In this document: one piece after another, positions 1-8,235 of the stretch
How positions within the stretch are numbered: the stretch's first letter is position 1
How the letters are laid out: every line of letters starts with the position of its first letter
Origin: Phoronis ovalis
Lineage: Eukaryota; Phoronida; Phoronidae
Assembly (NCBI GenBank): GCA_028565635.1
Contig: JAOXYB010057467.1
Location: forward strand, 1 to 10,999
DNA: 10,999 nt
Direction of reading: 5' to 3'
Position numbers and translations under genes: made by a program
Notes under the pieces: model-generated
What the model saw: the letters and a program-made list of their open reading frames with translations, nothing else
Told to the model about the DNA's origin: nothing
Databases searched by the model: none

Positions 1-137
1 GGGTAGCAATCCAAATTTTTGAATATCGTTACGGTAGCAATCCAAAAAAATACAGTGAAAAGTATACAATCCAAATCAAAAATTTTCAACTCGGCTGCAC
101 ACCCCCACCAAAAAATAACCTGAGTACCCCCCCCGGG
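1..137 (+). mobile_element. Copy 1: right-hand part of a G/C-run-capped minisatellite element (left part outside the window)
   Basis: The window opens inside an element closely related to copy 4: positions 1-137 align with 2975-3107 in the same orientation, with about nine substitutions and a few short indels. Visible units begin GGTAGCAATCC or GTATACAATCC and are spaced about 27-32 bases. The right terminus has the diagnostic order: a C-rich patch (CACACCCCCACC), an A-run, CTGAGTAC, a run of eight C, then GGG. Its complement would begin CCCGGGGGGGG. The left terminus and the left flanking duplication are missing, so the insertion site cannot be tested here. No protein is encoded. That it is mobile is inferred from its similarity to copy 4. 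Confidence 0.7.
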
Positions 138-754
138 CCCATCTCCCAGATTTAGCATCACTCACTGTATATATATAGTGTTATTATTATAAATAAAAGC
201 AGATATAAAAAAGATATGGAAAGTGCCTTCTCCATGTTAACCCAATATTTTGTTCTGGAACAGTCCTTCGATATCAAGATGGATTTAGTGAGGCCAAACA
301 TTGCATAAGATAACCTTTATTTTTTAGCTTATGCAGCAGTTTATCTGTCACTCTGGGGGGGGGGGGCGGCGCAATTTTGAAAATAATGTGAACACAGGGT
401 CTGAAGAAAATCCAGAAATTAAACGTGTGCATGCAGTAAGCTCAAAAAATATTGTTGAGCACTAGTAAAATGAAGGAACCATGTTTTGCACGTAGTTACC
501 AAAAATGAACCCTCTTGAACAAAGTATTGATAAAAATAATAAATAATGCCTTTATCATAATGTAAGCATGCCAAAAATAACTATTTATAACATCCTATTT
601 GCCAATTAGTCCTCTTAACCTGCATTATTTATATAATTCCTAACAAGGGATAACTGTTAATTATCACCAATTATCAATTTCCATCCTGTTCATAGATCCA
701 TCTTTTTAGAAGAGATGCGGGGCCCCCAACTCAAAATATACATCTATCCATTTT
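138..754. other. AT-rich interval without a recognisable gene
   Basis: No open frame or RNA gene is convincing here. It holds a short TA-rich stretch near 167-180, a 12-base G run at 355-366 and a GGGGCCCC palindrome at 719-726. The G run and the palindrome resemble the G/C-run ends of the nearby elements but lack a partner end, so they could be decayed solo termini or chance. Confidence 0.5.
355..366 (+). repeat. 12-base G homopolymer, possible orphan element end
   Basis: Twelve consecutive G are followed by CGGCGCAATTTTG. In this AT-rich setting long G runs occur mainly at the ends of copies 3, 4 and 8 (as C runs at right ends). The left context is CTCT rather than CCC, and no matching inverted terminus was found downstream. 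An orphan terminus is possible but unproven. Confidence 0.4.
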
Positions 755-755
755 A

Positions 756-997
756 GGGAGTGTGGTCTAATTGACCCATTTTTTAGGATTTCCTTAACTA
801 TAAAGGGATCCATTTATAAGGTTTTTGCTCAGAATCCCCTGCCTGAAACCGTACCATTAAGTGAAATTGCAAAAAAAGACCCATTTTTAGGGATGTTTTA
901 AAAAAGAGGACCCATTTTTAGAAAAAATTCTGTAAAAAGTGACCTTATTTTTAGGGATTAATTGGTGAAAAGGTGACCCAACTAGGTAGCACTCCCC
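756..997 (+). mobile_element. Copy 2: minisatellite element with GACCCATTTTTAGG units and degraded inverted ends
   Basis: The core is a run of diverged units containing GACCCATTTTTAGGG, with GACC or its variants starting near 773, 807, 878, 909, 941 and 975. The steps are 34, 71 (two units), 31, 32 and 34 bases. The left end (GGGAGTGTGGTCTAATTG) and the complement of the right end (GGGGAGTGCTACCTAGTTGG) match imperfectly, forming a degraded terminal inverted repeat. Flanking bases CCATTTTA and CGTATTTA agree at only 5 of 8 positions, so a target-site duplication is not established. Copy 3 begins only about 18 bases to the right. No protein is encoded. Confidence 0.6.
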
Positions 998-1014
998 GTA
1001 TTTATATATGTATA

Positions 1015-1325
1015 ACCCGAGGGGGGGGGCAGTCAGTATGAAAGTGGGTACCCATGTTCCAACATGGCTTTTCAAAAAAGCCCCTAACAAAGTGAAATTC
1101 TGCAAAATATACACCCTTAAGGAAGTGACTTTTGGGAAAAAACACCCCTAACGAAGTGTCACATGCACCTCCAAAAAAACACCCCTTTTCGTGATTTTAT
1201 CTAAAAACAGACCCTAATTAGAGCGTAATGCGTGTTACGCTCTGGCGGTTCGAAAAACATACCCTTTCATGCAAAATTTTGTTCGGACATGCGCACCCAC
1301 TTTCATATTGACTGCCTCCACTGGG
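1015..1325 (+). mobile_element. Copy 3: G/C-run-capped minisatellite element with good inverted ends and a 7-base flanking duplication
   Basis: The left end reads CCCGAG then a G run, CAGTCAGTATGAAAGTGGGT. The right end, complemented, reads CCCAGTGGAGG then CAGTCAATATGAAAGTGGGT, so about 20 bases match with two or fewer differences inside the run-capped ends. The core has units containing CCCCTAAC-AAGTG, with CCCT at 1082, 1114, 1146, 1183 and 1212 (steps 32, 32, 37, 29). ATGTATA occurs directly on both sides (1008-1014 and 1326-1332), a perfect 7-base or 7-of-8 duplication. A strong hairpin lies at 1220-1243. There is no coding capacity. A non-autonomous DNA transposon is the best reading; the superfamily is unknown. 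Confidence 0.75.
1220..1243. repeat. Perfect 9-base inverted repeat (hairpin) inside copy 3
   Basis: AGAGCGTAA at 1220-1228 is the exact complement of TTACGCTCT at 1235-1243, separated by six bases. It ends 82 bases before the right end of copy 3, after the tandem units. Copy 8 has hairpins ending 78 bases before its right end, so this may be a structural part of the element rather than chance. Confidence 0.75.
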
Positions 1326-1332
1326 ATGTATA

Positions 1333-2138
1333 TAAGCACCTGGGGTTAACACAAGGATCGAGGTTATCATGTAGTCATGCAGGTTTGATATCTTTTGAAT
1401 ATGATTACACAACTTTACCTGTAAGGTCATTTGTTAGATGTATGCTACTATGTAACATTGGAAGTCATCCAAATACTGTCTCTAAGGCTGATACTTCAAT
1501 ATCAATATAGTCAGCTTTAAAATTATAGAAAACTGAGTTTTAATATGAAATAGTTTAAATGTATATATTACCTAAAAAAAAAGTTCTTTAGAATTTTGGA
1601 TTAAGAAAAAACTAATATTTCAAACACAGTCATGCAGAAACCTATATAATGTAATCATGTATTATAATAAAAAACTAACCATACAATAAATTTTCAAGAA
1701 ATCTGAAGTTATTGTATCAGATTTCTTAATTAGGTGATATATTAGTATAACTAACTATTGCTGGATCTACTTTATAAATTTGAGCAGCCTTAATAGGCAA
1801 ACATGTATTGTGGTTAAGACTTGCTGCTAATTTATCAATTCCCATTACAGTCTTTAGTGTGATATATTGTCTTGTTATGTATGTAAGAAATATTTCTTAT
1901 ATTAAGAAGTGGTCTCCTACAAATTATGTTAAATACATACTACATGGCTTATCATTGTTGCTAAGTAAACACCAGGTACATAATTATATAAAAAATGTAT
2001 TAAGATAATTGTGATTGGTGTTAACAGTTGAAATGCTGGTAGCTGTTGCCCTGAATTTCTATACAATTCTGTTTGTATTTTGGTGACCAGGAAATAAGAA
2101 CAGTGTGTGTATATATATAATAATCTTTGGTCTTAAGG
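1333..2138. other. AT-rich interval without a recognisable gene
   Basis: Short open frames exist (for example 66 codons at 1808-2008), but they are AT-rich and show no recognisable domain. The interval contains the hairpin at 1696-1727 and a short GT/TA microsatellite near 2102-2120. I see no other structure. Confidence 0.5.
1696..1727. repeat. Perfect 11-base inverted repeat with a 10-base loop
   Basis: AAGAAATCTGA (1696-1706) and TCAGATTTCTT (1717-1727) are exact complements around a 10-base spacer. There is no T-run, miRNA-like long arm or neighbouring gene to give it a role. It could form a short hairpin in RNA or be a chance AT-rich palindrome. Confidence 0.7.
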
Positions 2139-2198
2139 AACACCTACCATTGGTCAGTTAATTGTTCTACAACACCTACCATTGGTCAGTTGTTCTAC
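2139..2198 (+). repeat. Two-copy tandem duplication, units of 32 and 28 bases
   Basis: The unit AACACCTACCATTGGTCAGT followed by TGTTCTAC occurs at 2139-2170 and 2171-2198. The copies are identical except that the first has four extra bases (TAAT) before TGTTCTAC. The near identity implies a recent local duplication. The unit does not resemble the capped element families. Confidence 0.9.
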
Positions 2199-2689
2199 AA
2201 GGAAATACTGAGGGGTGAGAAAGATTTAGACACAAAATTGAGCATGTAATGGCTATACAAATCTTATTATGAAACATAACCTGTAGTTATTATACTTGTG
2301 CAGTGACATAATGGTCTTACAAGTCATTCACAGTTATAAGCAGAGAACTTCTTTAGATACATATATGTTCAGGGTAAATGATTCATGTGATTCATGGCTA
2401 TTCCATCAGTTGTTATAAACTCCCTATTTCTAATGTTGTTATATATATATATGTGTATGCAAACTACCAACTATTACAGTACAAATTAATAAAGACTTTA
2501 AATAATCAGGAAACAAAATTATAGAAAATAAAAAAAAATATTGAGTACTACCTCATATCAAAAGTATATAAACAATTCTGAATATAACATTTATTTTTAA
2601 ATTTGAAAATTTGTAATAATTTGAATTGAATGTATATATGCTTAGTTTGCATGCATATTATTGTGGAAGAAAGTCTGGAGCATCCATGT
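2199..2689. other. AT-rich interval with a short TA/TG microsatellite
   Basis: A TA-alternating run near 2440-2456 passes into TGTG, and an A-run lies near 2530-2538. No gene or RNA feature is recognisable. Confidence 0.5.
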
Positions 2690-2696
2690 ATGAGAA

Positions 2697-3107
2697 ACCC
2701 GGGGGGGGGTACTCGTGGTTTTTTGAATACGGGGATGTGCCGCAGAACCCAATCCAAAATTTTAGCTTGCTGTAGCAATTAAACCCAATCCAAATTTTTT
2801 TAAATATAATGGTAGCAATCCAAATTTTGCGAAATATAAGGGTAGCCATCCAAAATTTTAAAATATTTGAGTAGCAATCCATTTTTACGCAAACTGACTA
2901 ATACAAACCAAATTCCAAAAATCGTTTTATGGATACAAACCTAAAATTAATCCAAATTATCTGCTGTAAGCAGCGGGTAGCAATCCAAATTTTTGAATTT
3001 CTTGACGGTAGCAATCCAAAAAATGCAGTAAGAAGTATACAATCCAAATCCAAAATTTTCAACTGGGCTGCACACCCCCACCAAAAATACCTCGAGTATC
3101 CCCCGGG
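2697..3107 (+). mobile_element. Copy 4: complete G/C-run-capped minisatellite element, sister of copy 1
   Basis: The left end is CCC, nine G, TACTCG, then GG-TTTTTTGAATAC. The complement of the right end is CCCGGGGGATACTCGAGG then TATTTTTGG, an imperfect terminal inverted repeat. The core has GGTAGCAATCCAAATTTT units, with GTAGC at 2772, 2812, 2842, 2871, 2977 and 3008 and related units between. Spacing is mainly 27-31 bases. Flanks ATGAGAAA (2690-2697) and ATGGGAAA (3108-3115) agree at 7 of 8 positions, as expected for an aged target-site duplication. Spurious open frames run through it because some units are 30 bases long. No transposase is present. The boundary at 2697 or 2698 depends on whether the duplication is 7 or 8 bases. 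Confidence 0.75.
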
Positions 3108-3114
3108 ATGGGAA

Positions 3115-3591
3115 AGGTCTATATATGTAACTTTTATTCCAGAATTTGAATACTTAGATGTTAATGTTTCGTGCATAGTGGGTGATCTAAGCTTTATACA
3201 TGCAGATGTCTCGAAAAACGTAACAGATACTTTTTAAGATCAGTAAATACTTTTATATTTCAACAAAAAAGTTTAATAATGTAAAGGTTTATATCGGGAA
3301 TAAAGGTTATAAAAACACTGTCAACAAAAAAGTGTCCTATTCGATGTATTACAATGCTTTGTATGTTTAAGTACAAATGGTACAATACAAAGGTGTTGGT
3401 GTAGTTGCATTTGAGGATTTCACTGTAATTTAATTAATGGAAACGTCAATTTATCAAAAATCAATTTGTTTCTTTAATTTGTATTTTAAACAGCAATTCA
3501 TACTATCTTCTTAATTGTAATGTACGTCATCTTCCATGTTAGCTAGAGCTTCTGTTTGCTATTAGATATCATTAAACCAGTGATTACACCG
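3115..3591. other. AT-rich interval without a recognisable gene
   Basis: Neither strand shows a convincing coding frame or RNA gene. An approximate direct repeat containing CAACAAAAAAGT occurs near 3261 and 3322. This is otherwise featureless AT-rich sequence. Confidence 0.45.
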
Positions 3592-3771
3592 TACCACTGT
3601 CGGCACTTGGCAGGGTGTGGTACAAAAATATACCCAATTATATGAACTTATTTGCAAAGTACCCTATCATAAAAAATCTTAGAAATGTATACCAAAGGGA
3701 AAAAAATTAACAAAATCCTGGTAATGTGCTCCCTATAGAAAACACTGAGATTAATTCACATGCCAGTGGTA
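3592..3771 (+). mobile_element. Copy 5: small decayed minisatellite element with 8-base inverted ends
   Basis: TACCACTG (3592-3599) is exactly inverted at CAGTGGTA (3764-3771). Just inside, AGGGTGTGGTAC and the complement of the right side, AGGGAGCACATTACC, are loosely similar. Between them TACC-containing units start at 3631, 3660 and 3690 (steps 29 and 30), each followed by an A-rich stretch, as in copies 2-4. The long G/C caps are absent and no flanking duplication is visible. Membership is therefore based on unit spacing, composition and inverted ends, and is less certain than for copies 3, 4 and 8. Confidence 0.5.
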
Positions 3772-4694
3772 AATATAAAACTATTTGATATATGTCATTT
3801 AATAAAGTCAAAGAAATAATTCTTGTAAAAAACAGTTAAATTGAAAAAGGCAGTTAACTTAATTATTTGTAATAGTGTAACGGTCTGATTATTTTGTTTT
3901 TATATCTAGTTTTAATGTGGTTATAGTATTGTTCAGGGCAGCTTATTCACACTTAACACTTTAATGTTAATTTTAGGTATTAGTTAAATAAAAATATTAA
4001 GACATTTTTAGAAAAAAGGTACTTGAAAATTATTTTATTTGTCTTTCACATGATTATGTAGTATGTAAAAGATAATAGTACTATCGGCAATGTCAGTTAT
4101 CTCAATAAGAATAAATTAAAGCAATTTTTTCTATAAAACTGGTAAAAGAAATTATATCATGATTTGAATATGAATATTTCCAGAGTGCAGGACTATGTAG
4201 GTACGAGATGTTATTCTGTCATCCTCTTCAGCATATATATTCTTAACACGAGTACTTCTGCATTGTTAATCATAATATAGTGTCAGCATTTATTCTATAG
4301 TAGATCTGTTTTATTAAGAAGTTAATACGAAATTTACATTTTATTATTCTTCTTAATTAAGAATTCTTGGAAATAAATTGTAGGTTCTAATTAACTTAAA
4401 CAGAATAGTCTTAGATTGCATTACAGAAACATTTTGTAATTTATATTTGGAGGTCTGTATACCAGGTTACATAACATAATGGGCACCTGAATTATAGTCG
4501 ATTTTTGATAAAGGGTACGTTTTATAGTAAAGGAATCTCACGTACCTCACAAGAACTATAGCTGGTTCATTCATCAAATATAGAGAGACTGTACTGCATG
4601 TAGAAACAACAATAATTAGGGTGATGTTGAGGTTATAGGCAGTTTTAAGTCTATTATGGAGATATAATTGATCAAGACACGGAATGATTGAAAA
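3772..4694. other. AT-rich interval without a recognisable gene
   Basis: Only short hairpins are visible, such as TTAAGAAG (4314-4321) inverted at CTTCTTAA (4349-4356). Open frames are short and broken. It may be intergenic or intronic. Confidence 0.45.
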
Positions 4695-4702
4695 GTTATA
4701 AT

Positions 4703-4901
4703 AGGCGAGCCACCCAGGACACCCTAAAAGGGTGTAAAAGATAACTCAAACATCTAACAAAAACAAAATTTTGCCCCAAAAATAATGAAAGGGTGTGTTT
4801 AATATATGCTGTCTAAAATGGAACGAGATAAAGCTTGCCCATTTGTTTTGAAGAAAAAACACCCATCTGAAAGACTCTAAAAAACATGGTTGCTCTGACC
4901 T
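4703..4901 (+). mobile_element. Copy 6: decayed minisatellite element with a TSD-like flank
   Basis: The left end AGG-CGAG-CCACC and the complement of the right end AGGTCAGAGCAACCATG match at most positions with a 2-base gap. GTTATAAT (4695-4702) and GTTATATT (4902-4909) flank it and agree at 7 of 8 positions. The core holds ACACCC or GCCC motifs followed by A-runs, as in the other copies, but the period is largely eroded. Part of the core (AAGGGTGT near 4789) reads in the opposite sense. It has no G/C run at the ends. The flank and ends make an old relative likely. Confidence 0.55.
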
Positions 4902-4909
4902 GTTATATT

Positions 4910-6005
4910 ACAGAATTACAGTTATATTGATTACAGAATAAAAAGTTCCAAATTTTTACGTCTAAAAACAGGTTATTTGTAGCCTTCATAAGTGAATCGT
5001 GAACAGTTGGTATGATATAATATATAATATTATGCATCTGTCCAAAATTAATATTGAGTTTTAAATAATTTATATAATTTATATTTATACAGTTAGCATG
5101 GCAGTATATAATATACTTATGCAAATATTAAATGACATGGCTACCCGACTGTTCTCACTATATACCACAGGGGCTTTTTAGTAATACTAGTTAATTTAAT
5201 ATACACTCAGTCATTTCAGAATCATAAGTTAGCCCTAGAGACAGACAGGTGACATATAAACCTAATAAGATTACAATTATATCTACAGGACAAAGATTAT
5301 GTAGTACGTTCTGTAAAGCTATTGAAGATGAATTTCATTTTTTATTAGTATGTTCACTTTATGTTCAGCTACATAAACAGTACATAAAACACTGAATCAT
5401 ACTATTTTGTTAATCCCGATTGCTGCTAAACTCAGATGACGCTGACAGTATATATTAAGAATTAAGCTTGGCTGGCATACATTTATCGTGCCATGAAAAT
5501 TTAAGAAAATGAGTTTGCTGAAAGAGGCGAATGAATTAGTATTATTATACTGTTAGTTTTGTGTACCAAGTTTTGAGTAACATCATTTATCACAAAACGT
5601 ATATCACTTGTATTTTTATGTCCATTGTGTTATATTCACTATAGATTGTAGTACACACTGCACATGTACTTTAAAGGTTTATTTGGGCGTATTATTACTG
5701 TAAATAAATATATATAAATATGTATTGTTATTATTTCAAAACTGAATAATTTGCAGTTTTAGTATGGTCATGTAAAGAGCTAAAGTATAGAAGAACAGCT
5801 GAAGTAAAATTTAGTGGAAACTACACCTAACTATGCCTTGGCCATAAATATACCACACACACTTTGCCACTTAGAAAATGACTGGAGCTTAGATAGAAAT
5901 AAAATTTCGTAAAATTATATTGATCGGCCTAACTGGCTTATAAAAGGAAAGGACAACGAGAACTTTCTTACTTTGTACTAAACTTAATTGTTATATTTAT
6001 TGAGA
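4910..6005. other. Long AT-rich interval without a recognisable gene
   Basis: This stretch has TA-rich runs (around 5015-5035, 5080-5115, 5700-5722) and no open frame with coding character. The 73-codon minus frame at 4903-5124 is rich in N, I and Y, as expected from AT-rich non-coding DNA. No RNA gene was recognised. Confidence 0.5.
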
Positions 6006-6013
6006 ACATATAT

Positions 6014-6135
6014 CCCATGGTAAAATAAATATTTTTGCGAAAAACACCCACAATGGTAAAAAATTTTATATAAACATCAGAAAGTTAACCCATGGTATAA
6101 ACAAAGGTTGGAAAAAGTAATCAGCATGGTCGGGC
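6014..6135 (+). mobile_element. Copy 7: short (about 122 bases) decayed minisatellite element with an 8-base flanking repeat
   Basis: It begins CCCATGG and ends CATGGTCGGGC, whose complement is GCCCGACCATG, so the ends are weakly inverted and keep the CCC/GGG edge. Flanks ACATATAT (6006-6013) and ACATATAC (6136-6143) agree at 7 of 8 positions. Units start with CCCA at 6014, 6047 and 6089 (steps 33 and 42) and include GGTAAAA. The G-run caps are gone. The flank agreement is the strongest evidence. TA-rich flanks raise the chance of coincidence. Confidence 0.5.
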
Positions 6136-6143
6136 ACATATAC

Positions 6144-7260
6144 TCAGTTACTTTGAATGGCTGTGTTAGGTCCATCAGACGTATTACAGCTAATTAGTTA
6201 TGGACTTAATTATTGCCAGTATGGTAGAAAGGTGATAAGAGTGAATTTTTATATTTTATTTTTCTACTCTGTCATATTTGCTCAGTCGTAAGAAAAGGGA
6301 GTGTATATATAAAGGCAATTCAAGAAATGTCACTGACTGACACAGATAAATTTATTTAATTTAAAATATGCACTTTTAGTTCAGAGGTATAATAATACAT
6401 GTTTTAATGTCCTGTTTGATTTTTTTATTTTTATGTAAACTATCCTAGTTAAAGGTTTAATATAGGTTCAATATAAAAAAATGTTTACTAATTAACATAT
6501 ACCTTTGATTCTCTGTTTTGAACTTTGAAGAAATGCGCAGTTAAGGAACCACCCGCATATACTCATCACTTAGCTATGAAACATATTTATCTTAAAACTA
6601 GGATTGTATGGTATTTTTAATTTTACATGTATGGTTGAGACAAGTCTATAAGCACTACATGCATACACATTAATATTACTAAGAATATATGAGTGCTTTT
6701 GATTGGTTAATACAGTTCATATACTGACAGGAGATCTAATTTTCTTAAAAAATACAATAATATTATAATTATAGTTATAATTTAGTATTGTGGTTTTCTT
6801 GCCGTATTTGAATTGTAGAGTCACTGCCTATATAGTCATCCCAAGTTTATTTACTTCTGGTAGAAGCAGATAAATTAGGAGAATTGTAGATATTTCTGTG
6901 ATAAATGGTTTCTAATAACTTTTTATTCATTTGGCAATGGGACGTATTATGTTATATCAGTCTGTAGTGAACCACGGAGAAGCACTTGATGTCATCCAAA
7001 GAGGTTACATCAGGATTTTTAGCAAGCACCTTCTGTGTAAAACATGTTTGCTAAAAGGGAAAAAACAGAAATTAACGAAAATCACTGCTTTGGAATAAAA
7101 TAGTAAAGAAAAATATTTAACAATTTTCTTTTTCAAATACTTCAAAGTAAATGTAATTTGTAATTGACAAATAGGTGACAAGAAATAGGCAAGCAAGTTG
7201 TTTCAAGCCTCAGATTTCAAGCTACAAATTAATGTACACACTTTAGTAACAAGCAGGTGC
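6144..7260. other. Long AT-rich interval without a recognisable gene
   Basis: No convincing coding frame occurs on either strand. The 63-codon minus frame at 7005-7196 is rich in F, K and L and shows no recognised domain. TA-rich runs near 6745-6785 are the only simple-sequence feature noted. Confidence 0.5.
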
Positions 7261-7267
7261 CTATATA

Positions 7268-7770
7268 ACCCGGGGGGCTCACTTGAAAAAATGTCAGGTA
7301 CCCATGCTTGTCCATAGGGTGCAAAATAAGCCCCTAAACGGGAAGTGGAGTATCAAAATACCACCCCTAACCGGGGTATTTTGCTGAAAAAGGTACTTCT
7401 AAACAGGAAGTTTTCTCTGAAAAATTAACAACCAAAAAAAAATAAAAATGGTTCCCAAAAAAATCGACAACAAAAAAAACCGGCAAAATAATACACTAAA
7501 TTTTAAAAAAAATGCAAAATGGTTGCCAAAAGATAATGCTCGCTGCTCCCACTGAAAAAAGGACCCCTAAACGGGAGGTGTACCAACCTCTAAACGGGAA
7601 GTAACATTTGCCAAAAACATACCCCTAAATGTGGTTTTCCGCCAAAATCGACACCTAAACAGGGTTCCCAGGAACCCCGGCCGTCGAACGGCGAAAAAGG
7701 TACCCCCTACCCCCGTTTTTTTTAACAAGCATGCTTACCCGATTTTTTTTTAAGTGAGCCCCCCCTGGGG
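7268..7770 (+). mobile_element. Copy 8: largest G/C-run-capped minisatellite element
   Basis: The left end is CCCGGGGGGCTCACTT, A-run, then GGTACCCATGCTTGTC. The complement of the right end is CCCCAGGGGGGGCTCACTT, A-run, GGGTAAGCATGCTTGTT. This is an inverted repeat of about 45 bases with scattered mismatches. Units contain CCCCTAAACGGGAAGTG, with CTAA at 7334, 7367, 7399, 7567, 7590, 7625 and 7655 (steps often 30-35). The middle, 7430-7550, is A-rich and degenerate. CTATATA (7261-7267) and CTATGTA (7771-7777) abut the ends and agree at 6 of 7 positions. The subterminal GGTACCCATG motif is shared with copy 3. No protein is encoded. Confidence 0.75.
7662..7692. repeat. Two adjacent short hairpins near the right end of copy 8
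   Basis: GGGTTCC (7662-7668) pairs with GGAACCC (7671-7677), and GCCGT (7680-7684) with ACGGC (7688-7692). They end 78 bases before the right terminus, a position like that of the hairpin in copy 3. The GC-rich stems stand out in the A-rich core. Confidence 0.65.
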
Positions 7771-8038
7771 CTATGTATCAAAGACGTGTTATATAGGCAA
7801 GTGTTGGATAAAGATGAAACATGTTAGATGGTTTGTCTATGTTTAAGGAAAGGATAGAATTTTAAAATAGTAATAACTGCAATACGCAAACCTATTTCAA
7901 TGAAAAAAATATAGCATCACAGTATACAATGTCATGTTTCTAGTATGTTGTCCTCGCTTGTGGTCATACATACTGACAAAAAGTCAGTCACGGTGTTCCT
8001 CGGAGACCTATAACTGATATTATTTGTCAATTTAAACG

Positions 8039-8084
8039 TACACACAGACACACACATACATACACATACACTGACATACACACT
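8039..8084 (+). repeat. Imperfect CA/CATA microsatellite
   Basis: A run of CACA and CATA units is interrupted by GA and CTGA. It is ordinary simple-sequence DNA typical of eukaryotes. Confidence 0.85.
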
Positions 8085-8220
8085 GGTAGACACCTAGGTA
8101 TTACACCACACATAACTTGACATGATCTAAAAATCCCTTTAAATCACCGACCCTGAATCATTAATTGTCCAATACATTTTTATATCCCACATGGTCATGC
8201 CTCGTAAATATTGCCACGTA

Positions 8221-8235
8221 TATTTATTTATTTAT
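8221..8235 (+). repeat. Short TATT tetranucleotide run
   Basis: Nearly four tandem TATT units lie immediately before a less AT-rich segment. It is a minor simple repeat. Confidence 0.7.

Noticed and set aside
355-366. G runs as G-quadruplex sites
   Set aside because: The runs are single and long rather than four spaced G tracts within a short distance, so no standard intramolecular motif is present.
1246-1256. GGTTCGAA resembling a tRNA B box
   Set aside because: No A box at a suitable distance, and no cloverleaf or acceptor stem could be seen; it lies inside copy 3.
1232-1510. 92-codon + frame starting in copy 3
   Set aside because: Its first third is the right end and hairpin of the element; the rest has no domain and no coding context.
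2929-3237. 102-codon + frame, the longest in the window
   Set aside because: It mostly translates the right half of copy 4 and its C-run cap; the peptide is a by-product of the repeat.
1-7770. Regular repeats as a CRISPR array
   Set aside because: Units are diverged and directly adjoining, without identical repeats and unique spacers, and the DNA is eukaryotic in character.
1015-7770. Capped elements as Helitrons
   Set aside because: Clear inverted ends and flanking duplications are not Helitron features, and the TC start and CTRR end were not seen.
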